Assembly: GCA_007570785.1 (NCBI GenBank)
Contig: ML664175.1
Coordinates: 11,695,441-11,759,440, forward strand
Direction of reading: 5' to 3'
Source of the DNA: Antilocapra americana
Lineage: Eukaryota; Chordata; Mammalia; Artiodactyla; Antilocapridae
Length of the DNA: 64,000 bases
The position numbers were made by a program, and so were the translations under genes. The notes beneath the pieces were generated by a model that searched no databases, was not told the origin of the DNA, and saw only the letters and a list, made by a program, of their open reading frames with translations. Shown in pieces: positions 30,540 to 41,841 of the stretch. The number at the start of each line of letters is the position of its first letter. Position 1 is the first letter of the stretch.

Positions 30540-31435
30540 TCACTGAAGCAAATCTGGGTAAAAGGAAAGCTGTCCACTTTTTGACTCACTGTCAGCTAAA
30601 ACTGTGCTGCAGCCACACCAGATCCATCTACTCACCCAGGAGCGGTGTAGTCTCGGTGGGACGGTGACCCTTGATCCAAAGCCCTCTACATCCAGTGTCA
30701 GGCAACCACCCTCCTCTGCTGACAGCTTCAGGGACCGGCGCAGGGAGCACGGGAACCTCAGGTGGGAGAGATGAAGACAGTTCTTCCAGGCACCTCCCGA
30801 CTACCAGGGAGCACATGCTCTGTGCTAGGAGCAGGAAAGAGCACTTTACTCGCATTTCTCTTGACACAGGTGATTTGTCACCATCTTGTAGAGAAGGAAA
30901 CAAGACTCCTTTATGCTGAGCCCAGATCGAGTATCTCTGGGCTCTCTCTCACATGTTGGAGCTTTGCGTTCAGGAGCACAAAGAGCTGCATCTTCTCTCT
31001 GAAGACATGAAGGGTGAGGGTAAAGGCTTCCTCAGTCCCTCAACCCAAGCTAAACATCCTCAGGCCCCTCCACTCCCCTCTGTGTCACAGTCCTCATCCT
31101 GTCAAGGACACAAACCACTCCCAGGCTGGGGCAGGCGGAGCTGGCTGCTGGGTGTCCAGGTCCCCATGGACTCAGGACCTCCGCCCAGCAGCCAAAGCAG
31201 GGAGGCTCCCATCTGTGCACCAAACTGCCCGTGCTGAGGGAACGAGTGGCTTCGCAGATGCCCCCTTGCACAGCCCCTTCTAAACCCTCCCTTGTCAGAC
31301 CTTCCCAAGTCAGAGCACTGCAGTCACCTTGGGAGGCTCTCTCCCTCTCCCCCACATCCTGCCCGTCATGGAGTCCACCGACCCTCACTCCACCACAGGT
31401 CTCACAGGCCGGCCTGCCCTGGACGCCTTGACCCC
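30540..31435. other. Unassigned sequence, GC-rich in part
   Basis: 31,020-31,430 is GC-rich and opens several long overlapping frames, but CpG is not enriched to the eye and the predicted peptides have no domain. A weak MIR-like word (catcttgtagagaaggaaac) is at 30,882. Confidence 0.4.
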
Positions 31436-31439
31436 ACTG

Positions 31440-31940
31440 CCCCGCACTCCTGCTCTAGGCCCCCAGCAGCTCCCACTCTCCCATCCAACCTTTCTCCAAA
31501 TCCCAGTGATGTTTCAAAGAGGCAGACTTAATCACATTTTCTTTCAGCTTAAAATTACAGCTCCTCACAGCCTCCAGAGAAAATGCAACTGAGCCTGGTC
31601 ACCATGGCCCTTCACCCGCTCCCCCTGCCTGCTCACTGACCCTCTCCTGTGACCCACAGCTTCCTGAATATGTCCTCCTTCCTCTCCTCTGCCCGACATA
31701 CTCTTGTTTTTCCTTTAAGACCAATTCCAATGTCTTTTCTCCATCACCTCTTCCCTGTCCTTTCTGCCCCACATCAGAGGTGACTGTCCCCTTCCTGTTT
31801 CCCAAGACCGCAGCTCACACTCAGCCCAGCTGAGGCACTCTGGAACTACACTGCAACTGCTGATTTACTTGTCTGTCTCCGTCAGGAAACCGCAAAACTG
31901 TGAGGAGGTGGCCTCTGTGCTCGGCCTTGAGCAATAAATG
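31440..31940 (+). mobile_element. L2 3' region, decayed
   Basis: The order acagctcctcacagcctcca, ccctgcctgctcactgaccc, gcccgacatactcttgtttt, aagaccaattccaatgtctt and acttgtctgtctccgtcagg follows the L2 3' region. No coding potential. Confidence 0.5.
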
Positions 31941-32063
31941 GATTTACAACAAAGGGAGACTCTGAAGGACACGTGAGCTAGGTCATGACATTCGGTCCCC
32001 ATGAAACAGACAGCCCAGGATGAGGCCCAGACCTGGGCAGGTGTAACTGTGCAAAACCTTAGG

Positions 32064-32225
32064 TTAACAACAGGTACCACTGTAAACACTTTCCTTATGC
32101 CAGGAACTAGGCAAAGCTCTTTACCTGTACTATGTTGTTTAATAGGATCGAGTGACTTAATTTATAGAAAGTGGTTAGCACAGTGCCTGACACAGAGTGA
32201 GCACCACCAAATGTTAGCCATAAAA
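32064..32225. mobile_element. Two MIR pieces, opposite directions
   Basis: 32,064-32,150 reads ccttatgccaggaactaggc (antisense MIR end); 32,160-32,225 reads ttagcacagtgcctgacaca, the sense MIR end. Confidence 0.6.
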
Positions 32226-32255
32226 GTGACATATCATTTAGTGGACATTTCTTTT

Positions 32256-32595
32256 AATTTTTAAAAATTATTTATCTGTTTTTTGTTTGTTTGTTTGCTG
32301 GCTGGGTCTTTGTTGCTATGTGCAGGCTTTCTCTAGCTGCAGTGAGCTGGGGGCTACCTTTTGTTGAGGTGCCCAGGCTTCTCACTGTGGTGGCTTCTCT
32401 TGTTGAGGAGCACAGGCTCTAGGGCATATGGGCTCAGTAGTTGCGGCGCGTGAGCTCTAGAGTGCAGGCTCAGTAGTTATGGCATACGGGCTTAGTCGTC
32501 CCTCGGCTCGTGAAATCTTCCCAGACCAGGGATTGAGCCCATGTCCCCTGCATTGGCAGGCAAATTCTTAACCACTGGACCACCAGGGAAGTCCA
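32256..32595 (-). mobile_element. CHR-2-type SINE, antisense, near full length
   Basis: tttgtttgtttgctggctgg (tail), tctttgttgctatgtgcagg, ggctcagtagttgcggcgcg, tcttcccagaccagggattg, and ttaaccactggaccaccagg (head in reverse). About 340 bases, close to the full family length. Confidence 0.94.
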
Positions 32596-32599
32596 GGGG

Positions 32600-32805
32600 A
32601 CACTCTTTATGCCAGACGGCATGCTAAGCATGGTCCATGCATCGTCTCACCTCTCACAACAACCCTAGCAGGATGGTATTCTTATATGTCCCCATTTCAC
32701 AGATGAAGACACTGAGTCTCAGCTGGGCTAAGTGATCAGTACAGAAATAATGAACGTGGGCCTCCAGCCCAGGTCCATCTGCTCTGGCACCCAGGTTCTC
32801 TAAGT
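32600..32805 (-). mobile_element. MIR, antisense
   Basis: tctttatgccagacggcatg, ctctcacaacaaccctagca, ccatttcacagatgaagaca and tgagtctcagctgggctaag in order. Confidence 0.8.
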
Positions 32806-33224
32806 CTCTGGTACAGCAGAGAGCCAGGCAGCCCCTAGGGCTCGTTTGGGAAGATAGCAGGACAGGTTCCCTCAGAGCAGAGCCTATGAACTATCCAGGG
32901 GAGACACATGATACTTGGAGGCTTCCTTTTCCATCCTATTTATTCTAATCTCACATTTTGCTTATCATCCTCCAAGGGACACAGCCCCAGGAAGCAATGT
33001 AGACTGATTCCTCTTGATTTCTTCTTTGTGTGCCAAGAAGTTATGCCTTCCTTCTGGGCTGGCAGTAAGCTGGAGTCAGTACCCCCCTTCAAGCAGCTGG
33101 CTAAACTGAGGCCCCAACCATTACAGTGATTCACACTAAGAATAGAATACATAGGGGTCAGTCTGTCAGCTGGTCTGGGCCCCATTCTGCTGGCTGTACA
33201 ACAAATGATAGTGGCACGGTGCCA

Positions 33225-33390
33225 GGAAAGGAGCATGGCATTAGCCATTAGACCCTCTGAAGCCCCAGTTCTGCCAGATACTAGCTCTGTGACATTTTGA
33301 ACAAGCCTCTCTGAGCCTCACTTCCTCACCCATGAAACAAGGCTAAGACCTCCTTCCTCACAGAGCTGGGTCAGCATCAAATGGATGGCA
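33225..33390 (+). mobile_element. MIR, sense
   Basis: agttctgccagatactagct, ctgtgacattttgaacaagc, ctctgagcctcacttcctca and catgaaacaaggctaagacc in order. Confidence 0.8.
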
Positions 33391-33674
33391 TGTGTCCCCA
33401 GTTTGGGAGGTTGTAAAATGTTCTATAATTTCTGCCTGGTAACAGTTGGCTCAAAGTTCATTTGGCTTTGAACTCCATAGCCTGTTTCTGTTGGCGTGCA
33501 CTGCGCCCAGGGTTCTGCCAGCACTCCACCTATAATCAGGCTCATTCTGACTCATGTCGATCAAGAGCAGTGATATCTCAGCATAATCAGTCCTGCCCCG
33601 GGGTGGCCGGGTTCCCCATCAGCCAGTGTTCGCCGAGCTCTGACTGAGAGCATCCCCACCAAGCTCTTTAGGTT
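33391..33674. other. Unassigned sequence
   Basis: No gene or named repeat. Confidence 0.4.
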
Positions 33675-34000
33675 TTCCTTTTTAATTATTATCAATTTAT
33701 TTAGTTGCTTTTTGGTTGCACTGGGCCTTCATTGCTGCACATGGGCTTTCTCTAACCGGAGCCAGTGGGGGCTACTCTTCGTTGCAGTGCATGGGCTTCT
33801 CACGGCAGTGGCTTCTCTTGTTGCAGAGCACGAGCTCTAGGTGCACAGGCTTCAGGAGTTGCAGTGTGTGGGCTCAGTAGTTGTGGCACATGGGCTTTAG
33901 TTGCTCCTTGGCATGTGGAATCTTCCCGGACTGGGGATAGAACCCATATCCCCTGTATTGACAGACAGATTCCCATCTACTGTACCACCAAGGAGGTCCC
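33675..34000 (-). mobile_element. CHR-2-type SINE, antisense, near full length
   Basis: cattgctgcacatgggcttt, ggcttctcttgttgcagagc, ggctcagtagttgtggcaca, tcttcccggactggggatag, and taccaccaaggaggtccc. Same layout as the copy at 32,256-32,595. Confidence 0.94.
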
Positions 34001-35060
34001 ATTTTCCCTTTCAAGATATTTTCCCTTCAACTGAAGTCACAGGCCTTGGATAAAGAAGCCAGAAGGTTGTCTGTAGAGTCTCTTCCAGGGAAGAAAGGGG
34101 AATCTGCCATCTCTGACCTTCTAAAACAAAACCTGCCTTGGATTTCCTCTGCCAAGATATATATACTAAGGATGGGGTAAGGTGCTTTTGAGGCCCCATG
34201 AGCCCCATGATAGCTGAAAAAAGAAGTGAAAGAAGGAAGCAGGGCTGAGACAACCACCTTGGTTCAGGGGCTGGACCCCAAGTTTCCAGAAATCCCACTT
34301 AGCAGCTCATCCACATGGACCAGCCCTTGGGGACAGAGCTGGAAAGGGCTGGGAGGGAGAAGATGTGAGTGGGGCCCACAGATATTTTACAGGCTTTTGA
34401 AATCTATTAATTTTGGGGAAATATTCTCTATGTCATCTTAAAGGGCACAAAACTCCACAGTGAGGAAAATAAAAGGTTTGACAATCATTGGTAATGCGTC
34501 CCCTTTAAGCTTGTAAAAGACTTATGTCTACCCTGACCGCCCCTGTTGGACGTTCCCTCAGAGTCTCAGAGATGGATGATGTAGAAGTTAGAAAATGCCT
34601 ATGTTTTCTGGCTTGCCTTAATTTATGGATTTGCCCAGCAAAGCAGTGATTGAACTTCATTTTGGGAATAAAATACTAGATCTCCAGGGAAGCCAGGCCT
34701 CGAGCAACAGATTTTCACTTCCCCTTAGCTTATGAGGACTGGCCTGGTTCTTGGGGAAAAAACCTACCAGTCTGCAGGGATCCACGAATCCCTCCATGAT
34801 GAGCCACCTACTTCTCCAATCTCCTTTCACTTCTTGCACTCATGTCAGAGGGACCCACACCCTGTGCCCAAACCCTATCCACCTGCACAGGCTCTGGTTT
34901 TCAGCTCCTGCCTACAAAAGGCCCATCTCCTCCACACAACTCAGCTTACCCGAGGCTCACCCATCACAAAGTCCTCCCTGATAACCCCCACCACTACCTG
35001 CCTTGCTGTCAAGTTTGGGTGATTGATGCCTGAAATCTAAGAATAAACAGTAATTATAAA
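34001..35060. other. Unassigned sequence
   Basis: No gene or named repeat recognised; frames at 34732-35033 are proline/histidine-rich without domains. Confidence 0.4.
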
Positions 35061-35064
35061 AGCT

Positions 35065-35252
35065 TCCATTTCTTGAGCTGAGTATCAGGTACTTTTCTCC
35101 TCTAACAACCCCATCATATGGCTGTGGTTTATCTCCATTTCATAGATGAGAAAACTAGGTCTTAAAAGAGGTTATGCAAACTGCCCAAGATCATATAGTT
35201 GCTAAGAACTGACCTCAGAGTATGGTTCTAAACCTATGGCCTGCTATCTCTC
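35065..35252 (-). mobile_element. MIR, antisense
   Basis: gagctgagtatcaggtactt, ttatctccatttcatagatg, agaaaactaggtcttaaaag and caagatcatatagttgctaa in order. Confidence 0.75.
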
Positions 35253-36425
35253 CCAAGAACAAAGCTTTCAGACCATAGACCACTTCTACCCTGCACTACT
35301 AGAATTAGTATGCATTTGTTTGGTAGCCTTTACAGGGTTATTGCTCAGTGGGCAAAGACAATGCAAGATTCTTCAGATCCCCAACAGTACTGAGCTCTCA
35401 GAAATGAATGAATGAATAAGAAAAAGTGCATCAGACTAGAGAGCTAAAGCAATTTTTATAAACATTGAAAGGATGTCATGTCAATGAAGATCTATTAAGC
35501 ACCAAAATAACATACATTCTGATGGGCTCTGTGTTCCAGAGATGAAGCCAGAGTTTACTGGACTCTCAGATGTTCAGTGAATTTCCACCTTCCAATCTAT
35601 AAGACCCAGTTATCTCTTGAGCACTGATTTCCTGTCTCCTAGCAGCTTCTCTGTTCATTATTGCTTGGCAAACAATGTGATTTATGCATGAGACACACAC
35701 ATTAAGATGCAATGTAGTTATTCCAACTGTCATAACTACTAAATTGGGTTGAATGGCAATGCACTGATAGTTCAAGTTCTGCCGGAAAAAAGTCAGCCTG
35801 AAAATAATCAATTCAATGGTACTTTACAGCATTGCCAGAAACAACTGTACAAACAGTGCAAAAGATGATGTCTTGACTGTCATTTATTAACACGTGGAGT
35901 TTGGGTGTTCTGCACTGAGATGAAGCCCACTGAACTGTGGAGCTAATTTATCCAAACAAATTCTAATAAATACCTTTGATTGTTCCTTTGTCTCTATCCT
36001 TTACTAAAGACAGGCAATTAGCAGCGTTTGTAATATTACAAGCAAATGAAATTGGGTCTCTGCCCAGCCTGCCTACAAAAGACTTCTACAGCAATAAAAA
36101 TAATCAATTGGATTCTTCATTTTCTGCTGGGTCCATGTGATTTCCTTAATAATGTCAATGCAGATTGTAATTTGCAGGAAAAAATAAACACCACTTGCGT
36201 GAGCTGTGAAATTTCAGACCACAAAAATGTCATCTTTCTTACAGATTGTTTTGTTATAAGGGTATGCAGCTTGGGCAACTGGAATAGACCTCAGGTCTTG
36301 TGCCTAAATTATCCTTCATAAACTGACCTGTATTTTATCTCCCAAATGGGTTTTGTGCATTTTTCCTTCTGTACCTTTGCTTTCTAGCAGTTAGCAAGGG
36401 ATAATAACGACCAGACAATAAGGAT
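35253..36425. other. Unassigned AT-rich stretch
   Basis: Over 1.1 kb of AT-rich, apparently single-copy DNA without gene or named repeat. Candidate for conserved non-coding sequence, to be judged only by cross-species alignment. Confidence 0.4.
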
Positions 36426-36429
36426 CAGA

Positions 36430-36575
36430 AAACCAACATTAAGCTCCTAGCTTGGCCGCTCACTAGCTGGGTGATCTTGGGCAAGTTATTTAATCTCCCT
36501 GGGCCTCAGTTTGCTTCTCTGTAAAATGAGGCATACAAGTGTGAAAATGCCTAGAATCTAAGTTCCCCAGGCTCC
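36430..36575 (+). mobile_element. MIR, sense
   Basis: cttggccgctcactagctgg, gtgatcttgggcaagttatt, tgggcctcagtttgcttctc and tgtaaaatgaggcatacaag in order. Confidence 0.85.
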
Positions 36576-36649
36576 CAGTAGGCATGCAGGACTTGTTACT
36601 TGAGCAAATTAATTGTCTTGCACAGTATCTGGCATGTATATGTGTGTGT

Positions 36650-36828
36650 GTTCATTCAGTTGCTCAGTGGTGTCCAATTCTTTGTGACCCTGTGGATTGT
36701 AGCCCACCAGGCTTCTCTGTCCATGGGAATTTTCCGGGCAAGAATACTGGAGTGGGTTGCCATTTCTTACTCCAGGAGATCTTCCTGACCCAGGGATTGA
36801 ATCCACATCTCTTACGTCTCATGCATTG
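36650..36828 (-). mobile_element. Bov-tA SINE, antisense, head truncated
   Basis: cattcagttgctcagtggtg, actggagtgggttgccattt and cagggattgaatccacatct; the reverse head stops near catgcattg without the final agggaagccc. Confidence 0.92.
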
Positions 36829-36889
36829 TGATCAGTACCAATTAACTTGTGTAATAATTAAGAATCTGTTTCCTACCTCTAACACTCAC

Positions 36890-37200
36890 CTTCTCCCTTT
36901 GGCCTAGCAAAATCTTACCCATTTTTCAAGGTTAGCATAAGTTTTGCTTTCTCTGAGAGGACTTCCCAAGGCCAAAAGTGATCTGACTCGCCCCAGCCTC
37001 CAGAGACATTTATTGTCCATAAGACTCACTCAGAACCTGGGCTTTCAGTCTTTTGTACTGTTGCTTCTCTTCTAGTCAGGGATTTCTTAGCTGCCCATTT
37101 AGATCACAGGTTTCTTGGGGGCATGTCCAGAGTCTGACTTCTGGTGGTCCCTCCAGGTCCTAGTAAAGTACATGGCACACAGTGGATATTCCATAAATAG
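36890..37200 (+). mobile_element. L2 3' end
   Basis: atttttcaaggttagcataa, tgctttctctgagaggactt, cccagcctccagagacattt, ttcttgggggcatgtccaga and catggcacacagtggatatt follow the L2 3' end order. Confidence 0.65.
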
Positions 37201-37389
37201 CCACAGACTGACTGAGGAGGGAAACCCTGTCCCTGTGGAGATGGGCAAAGGCCCTGTGGATATGGTTCTGCCCCTGCCGTGGAGAGGCCATGGAACCAGC
37301 CCTTACAGCCTTTGCACTGTGTCTCTAAAGACTTCTCTTCCATAGAAAGTTTGCTCCTCTTTGCAAAAGCCCTCCCTATGTGTGAAGAA

Positions 37390-37503
37390 CCAACATCCTC
37401 GTGCCTTGTGGTGGAAGGGTAATTGTACAACCTCTTCAGGAGAAAATATGACAATATCTCTCAAATTTTAAGCTGCATATCTCATTTCTAAAAATCAAAG
37501 ACA
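37390..37503 (+). mobile_element. Old L1 (L1M), left part of a split copy
   Basis: gtggaagggtaattgtacaa, cctcttcaggagaaaatatg and caatatctctcaaattttaa match the 3' region of old L1. The copy continues after the SINE at 37,504-37,678. Confidence 0.7.
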
Positions 37504-37678
37504 TGGGCCTTCCCTGGAGGTCCAGTGGTTAAGACTTAACCTTCCAATGTAGTGGGTGCAGGTTCAATTCATGGTTGGAGAGTTAGGAGCAGGAAAAACC
37601 AGGGCATGGAACTGAGCAGTACTGTAATGAATTCAGTAAGGACTTAAAAATGGTCCACATCAAAAACAATCTTAAAAA
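37504..37678 (+). mobile_element. CHR-type tRNA-headed SINE, short, with target duplication
   Basis: gggccttccctggaggtcca and gtgcaggttcaattcatggt form the head; the body is short and diverged. The exact 13-base repeat aaaatcaaagaca at 37,491-37,503 and 37,679-37,691 brackets it. Confidence 0.88.
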
Positions 37679-38015
37679 AAAATCAAAGACACAAATATCC
37701 TTTGATCTTTTGATGTGCACTGCTAAATGTTTATCTTACAGACTGACCTGCACAAGTGTGGAAAGACATAATAAGAATATTCACTGTTAGGTTACTTATA
37801 GGAGCAAAGACTGGAAACAATTTAATATCTATCAATAGAAAACTGGATAAATACATTTTAGTACATCCACATAGAGGAAACATCAGGCAGCCTTTGAAAT
37901 GAATGAAGTAAACCTGTATGTACTGATGTGGAATAGTCAGTGAAAAAAATAAGCTACCACCCAATATGTACAATCTAATCTAACTTATGCTAAAGAGGAC
38001 ATGTGTACATGTGTG
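37679..38015 (+). mobile_element. Old L1 (L1M), right part of a split copy
   Basis: aggagcaaagactggaaaca, gaaaactggataaatacatt, agcctttgaaatgaatgaag and gtatgtactgatgtggaata are typical old L1 3' words. Together with the left part this is one L1M interrupted by a SINE. Confidence 0.75.
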
Positions 38016-38164
38016 CACGAAGGGTCTTCAAAACGACAGCAATGGCTGATGGGGGCCATGGCGGTAGGGAGGAAAGGTAGCCGGAAGGAGTGGGGTCAGT
38101 AGCAGAAGGACATTCATGGCTGTGTCCCACATCCCATTTGTACAGGCTAAATTCTTTAGCAAAT

Positions 38165-38395
38165 GTATGCATTATCTTTCTCTTTTTTCCTCTTTTAAAT
38201 TTTATTTACCTTTAATAAGGTAACACATTCACATGTACAAATTTTAAAAGGTACAAAATAAGTATATGGTAAAAAAAAAAAAAAATGTCCCTCCTATCCT
38301 AGCCCTAGCCTCCTAGTTTCTACTCCAGAAGCACCTAGTGGGAACCTTTTCATTTGTCTGCTTTTAGAGGTGGCCCATGCACTGCAGGTATTCTC
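38165..38395 (-). mobile_element. Old L1 3'-region fragment, antisense, probable
   Basis: aataaggtaacacattcaca, aattttaaaaggtacaaaat, tagtttctactccagaagca; an A-run of about 15 lies at 38,271-38,285. Confidence 0.5.
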
Positions 38396-38549
38396 TTTTA
38401 AAATAACTGTAATAAAATGAATGGGGGGAAAGCTTCCATCAACCTCATCTTCTCTCTCCAGCTAAGGCTCTGTGCCTCTCTTCTCTACACAGCCAACTCA
38501 ACTTCTGGACAGTGTTGTCCATTTATATGGCTTACATGGGAAGAGCTTC

Positions 38550-38608
38550 CTCAGGCTTCAGAGTCAGGCAGACCCTAGTCTTCAGTAGTTCCCTAGCCTC
38601 GCCTCTCT
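38550..38608 (+). mobile_element. MIR, left part of a split copy
   Basis: ttcagagtcaggcagaccct followed by gcctcgcctctct. It resumes at 38,821 after a Bov-tA; cctctct is repeated at both edges. Confidence 0.6.
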
Positions 38609-38820
38609 AGAGGGTTTCCCAGGTGGCTCAGTGGTAAAGAATCTGCCTGCCAAGCAGGAGACCTGAATTCAGTCCCTGGGTTGGGAAGATCCCCTGGAGA
38701 AAGAAATGGCAACTCACTCCAGTATTCTTGCTTAGAGAATCCCACAGACAGAGGAGCCTGGTGGGCTATAGTCCATAGGGTCACAAAAGAGTTGGACACA
38801 ACTTTGCAACTAAACAACAA
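38609..38820 (+). mobile_element. Bov-tA SINE inserted in a MIR
   Basis: gggtttcccaggtggctcag, agatcccctggagaaagaaa, and gttggacacaactttgcaac with a caacaacagcaa tail. Confidence 0.94.
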
Positions 38821-38900
38821 CAGCAAACCTCTCTGGGCTTCACTGCTTCATCTATAAAATGGACAAGGAATACCGACCTCCCTCTGAGTTTGTAAGAGTA
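38821..38900 (+). mobile_element. MIR, right part of a split copy
   Basis: cctctctgggcttcactgct and tcatctataaaatggacaag continue the MIR interrupted at 38,608. Confidence 0.7.
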
Positions 38901-39057
38901 AGAGCCAGTTGGAGAAAAGCGGGTGTGTGGAGCTACTGTGGTCACTAGCACTCTGGGCACCGACCCCTCCTCTGCTTGGGCCCAGGCACGCTGAGCAGTG
39001 TCTCTGGGGCCAGTAGGAGAACACAACACGATGGCTGTCCCCACCAAACCCCACTTT

Positions 39058-39140
39058 CTGGGTTGGCCAAAAAGCTCATTCTGCTTTTTCTAAACAATGA
39101 TACAGCAAATCTGAATGAACTTTTTGGCCAGCCCAATACA
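39058..39140. mobile_element. Mariner-type short hairpin element
   Basis: About 80 bases that are nearly all inverted repeat: tgggttggccaaaaagctca at the left pairs with gaactttttggccagccca at the right. These are the terminal repeats of a ruminant mariner; no transposase is present. Both ends are kept, so it is a non-autonomous deletion form. Confidence 0.9.
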
Positions 39141-39762
39141 TCCTATGTCTCTGGGATAACATTCCGTGGCAGACATCTGCAGTGAATTAGAAACTTCATG
39201 GTGTGGTGTTACACTAATGATCAACACCAGTTTTTTACCTTGGGTTGGGGACTTCTGAAAGGGTTTAGGGAAGTCAGGAAACCTATTTCTGAGACCTGAC
39301 TCTACCACAAACTGATCCTCCTTCAACAATTAACTTCTCACCCCGAGCCTTGCAGAGAGTGGGTGGGTATTTCCCCAGACTCTGGACAGCCTTAGACTCT
39401 CACATAGGGAATGTATTAGGGGAGCCCTTCACTCAGAGAGAGGGTGGCTGGGATGGAGTTCTGGGAGGTAAGCCTGATTTCCAACCTCAATTATGATGTC
39501 CCTACTTACAAAACAAATGATGTGGATATAAAACAAGCATTTACTAAATCCTTCAAAGCTAACTAAATACATTCTTCAAAAAGGGGTTAAATATGTGTAA
39601 ACATTCTAAATCAACTTTAATTCATTTTTATCATTACTGAAATGAAATGCAAAGAATATGAACTGCTTAGAGGATCTCACACTGTCTCACACTCCTTTGG
39701 TCAAATGCTAGATTACTAAAAATTACTAAAGATTAAGAGGGGACCATGTGTAACAGAAGTTC
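39141..39762. other. Unassigned sequence
   Basis: No gene or named repeat seen. Confidence 0.4.
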
Positions 39763-39764
39763 TA

Positions 39765-39980
39765 CAGCCCAGTGGCAGCAGGGTACAGAATCTACCTGCC
39801 AATGCAAGAGATGCGCTGGGATCCTTGGATTCAATCCCTGGGTCAGGAAGATCCCTTGGAGTAGGAAATGGCAACCCAGTGCAGTATTCTTGCCTGGAAA
39901 ATTCCATAGCCAGGGGAGCCTGGAGGGCTACAGTCCTTGGGATTGCAAAGAGTCAGACAGGACTGAGTGACTGAGCACAG
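39765..39980 (+). mobile_element. Bov-tA SINE, diverged
   Basis: Decayed head (agcccagtggcagcagggta) but clear ggattcaatccctgggtcag, tgcagtattcttgcctggaa, and gcaaagagtcagacaggact. Confidence 0.9.
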
Positions 39981-40144
39981 AGGCTCAAAACAGCAGTTAG
40001 AAAGAGCTAATCTAAAATCCCAACTCTAGGGGCCTCTGATTTGATACCTGACAAATAGGCAGTTGACACACTAGCACTGTGATTTAGTGACTCGGATGAT
40101 ATTGCTGATAAAAGGAGACACTGCACCTGGCAGAAGTTTCCCAG

Positions 40145-40180
40145 AAACACACACACACACGCATGCACACACACACACCA
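40145..40180 (+). repeat. (CA)n microsatellite
   Basis: acacacacacacacgcatgc followed by acacacacacacacca. Confidence 0.93.
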
Positions 40181-40905
40181 CTAGAGACTTGGTGCGGGTG
40201 GGAGGGCAGCCTGTGCACCCCAGCCATGCCTCTCCCACTGCTGTACCACCACTCAGCATACAGATTTCATTCCCCAAAATAAATCACACATCTAAAGTAG
40301 AAAGATGGTTTTCCATCTATTCTTTAAGTAAATTTGGGGAGTTAAAGAGCACAGCTGTCTCCAATAATACCATGCTCATTGGGTAAAAATATCTCTCGGC
40401 AAGTTGTCCTAAATCAACTTTTTTAATGAGTCCTCTTTTTTTCCCTACTTAGTATTGGTAATTTAAAGCTCAGCTAAAGAGGCTACTGAAGCAAGAAAAA
40501 AGACTAATTTTCTAATTTATTCTCTGGGACATTTACCTGTTAATCTAACTTCTTAATTCCCTCCATACTTAAAAAGGGCATTTTAAAGTGACATTCCCAG
40601 CCATTCCAGATCACTCCTTGAGTTTTACTGTCTGTCTTTTAAAATGTATGCCCAGTGTGGGCTTTGTCCTTTAGTACTGAGCTGTGTGAGAAAATCTGTA
40701 TGGAAATTTTGGGTGGATCTACCAGTGGTATTGAGTCTACCCTAGAGGGGAGGACACTAAAACTAGGAGTATCTCCCCTTGGACCCTGTCTTTTGGCTTG
40801 TCACGCTAGTGGGCATGGGCAGAGTTAAGTATGCAGGCCTGCCTCTAGAATATGGTTCTATTCTTAGCATTCACCTCTTTCATCACATGCTATTTCTTTC
40901 CAGCA
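40181..40905. other. Unassigned sequence
   Basis: AT-rich, no gene or named repeat. Confidence 0.4.
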
Positions 40906-40909
40906 CCAT

Positions 40910-41035
40910 TTGTTGCTAACCTACTGTGCACTGAGCACTTTTCTGGGAATCAGCATACAGAGAATGCCTAAGCCATAGTCCCTGCCCTCAAAAGGACTTT
41001 ACAGCTAAGGGAAGCAGGTCTGAGTAAACACAACA
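40910..41035. mobile_element. Old L2/MIR-class dispersed repeat
   Basis: cctactgtgcactgagcact, gtccctgccctcaaaaggac and tttacagctaagggaagcag; same family as 28,235-28,345. Confidence 0.5.
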
Positions 41036-41094
41036 TGACAGATGCCACACTGGGGTGTGAACAAAATGCTTGGGAGCAAGACATTTTACTTATG

Positions 41095-41340
41095 TAACAA
41101 ATACAGTGACCTCATATGGGTGAGGCATGGCACTAGTAGGGACTTTTCTAACATTAACTTGTTTAATCCTCACAACCCACTAAGATGGGTACTATTATTA
41201 TCCCTTTGTACTGATGAGGAAACTAAGGTGGGTAAATAATTTGCCCAAGGTCACAGCCAGTGAACATCAGCACTAGGTTCTGAGCCAATGCTCCCTGGCT
41301 TCCCAAGCCCGTGATTCTACCACTTGGTTACACTGCCTCT
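41095..41340 (-). mobile_element. MIR, antisense, nearly complete
   Basis: ttgtttaatcctcacaaccc, ctattattatccctttgtac, gatgaggaaactaaggtggg, ttgcccaaggtcacagccag and tctaccacttggttacactg in order. Confidence 0.88.
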
Positions 41341-41720
41341 CAAAACACCTTCTCCTCCACATGCAAAGATATTTAACTAAAATCAGATGCAAATGGAACA
41401 TGCCAGCTGAGAACATTACAGAGCACAGTGAGGAAGTAGCATATATGCAAAAACTTGAATGATGAGCAGGAGTGAACTACGCTAATGGGGAGGAAATGGG
41501 CTGAAAGTCAAGGTTCTGGGTGGGGAAGGAGTAAGATGTGTCCTAGGAACTGAGCAGAGCCACCCACCACGGCAGGAGAGTGTAGAGAAAGGAGGAGAGG
41601 AGCTCAAGGGGCAGCTAGAATGTGGGCAGGAACCACACCATCTGGCACTTTTGCTACACACCAAGGGTTGTCTATGGTGGGTTTCCCGATAATTCTAGGA
41701 GCCTATCAAAGAGTGTTGGT
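41341..41720. other. Unassigned sequence
   Basis: No gene or named repeat recognised. Confidence 0.4.
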
Positions 41721-41721
41721 T

Positions 41722-41841
41722 GGGCTTCCCTGATAGCTCAGTTGGTAAAGAATCCACCTACAACGCAGGAGACCCCAGTTCGATTCCCTGGGTTGGGAAG
41801 ATCCACTGGAGAAGGAACAGGCTATCCACTCTGGTATTCTT
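41722..41841 (+). mobile_element. Bov-tA SINE, first unit of a tandem pair
   Basis: gggcttccctgatagctcag, gttcgattccctgggttggg, up to ccactctggtattctt. It stops inside the Bov-A part where the next unit begins. Confidence 0.92.

Noticed and set aside
31020..31430. GC-rich block with several long overlapping frames, possible CpG island or exon
   Set aside because: CpG is sparse to the eye, the peptides are low-complexity P/S-rich, and the frames overlap on both strands without any recognised domain.
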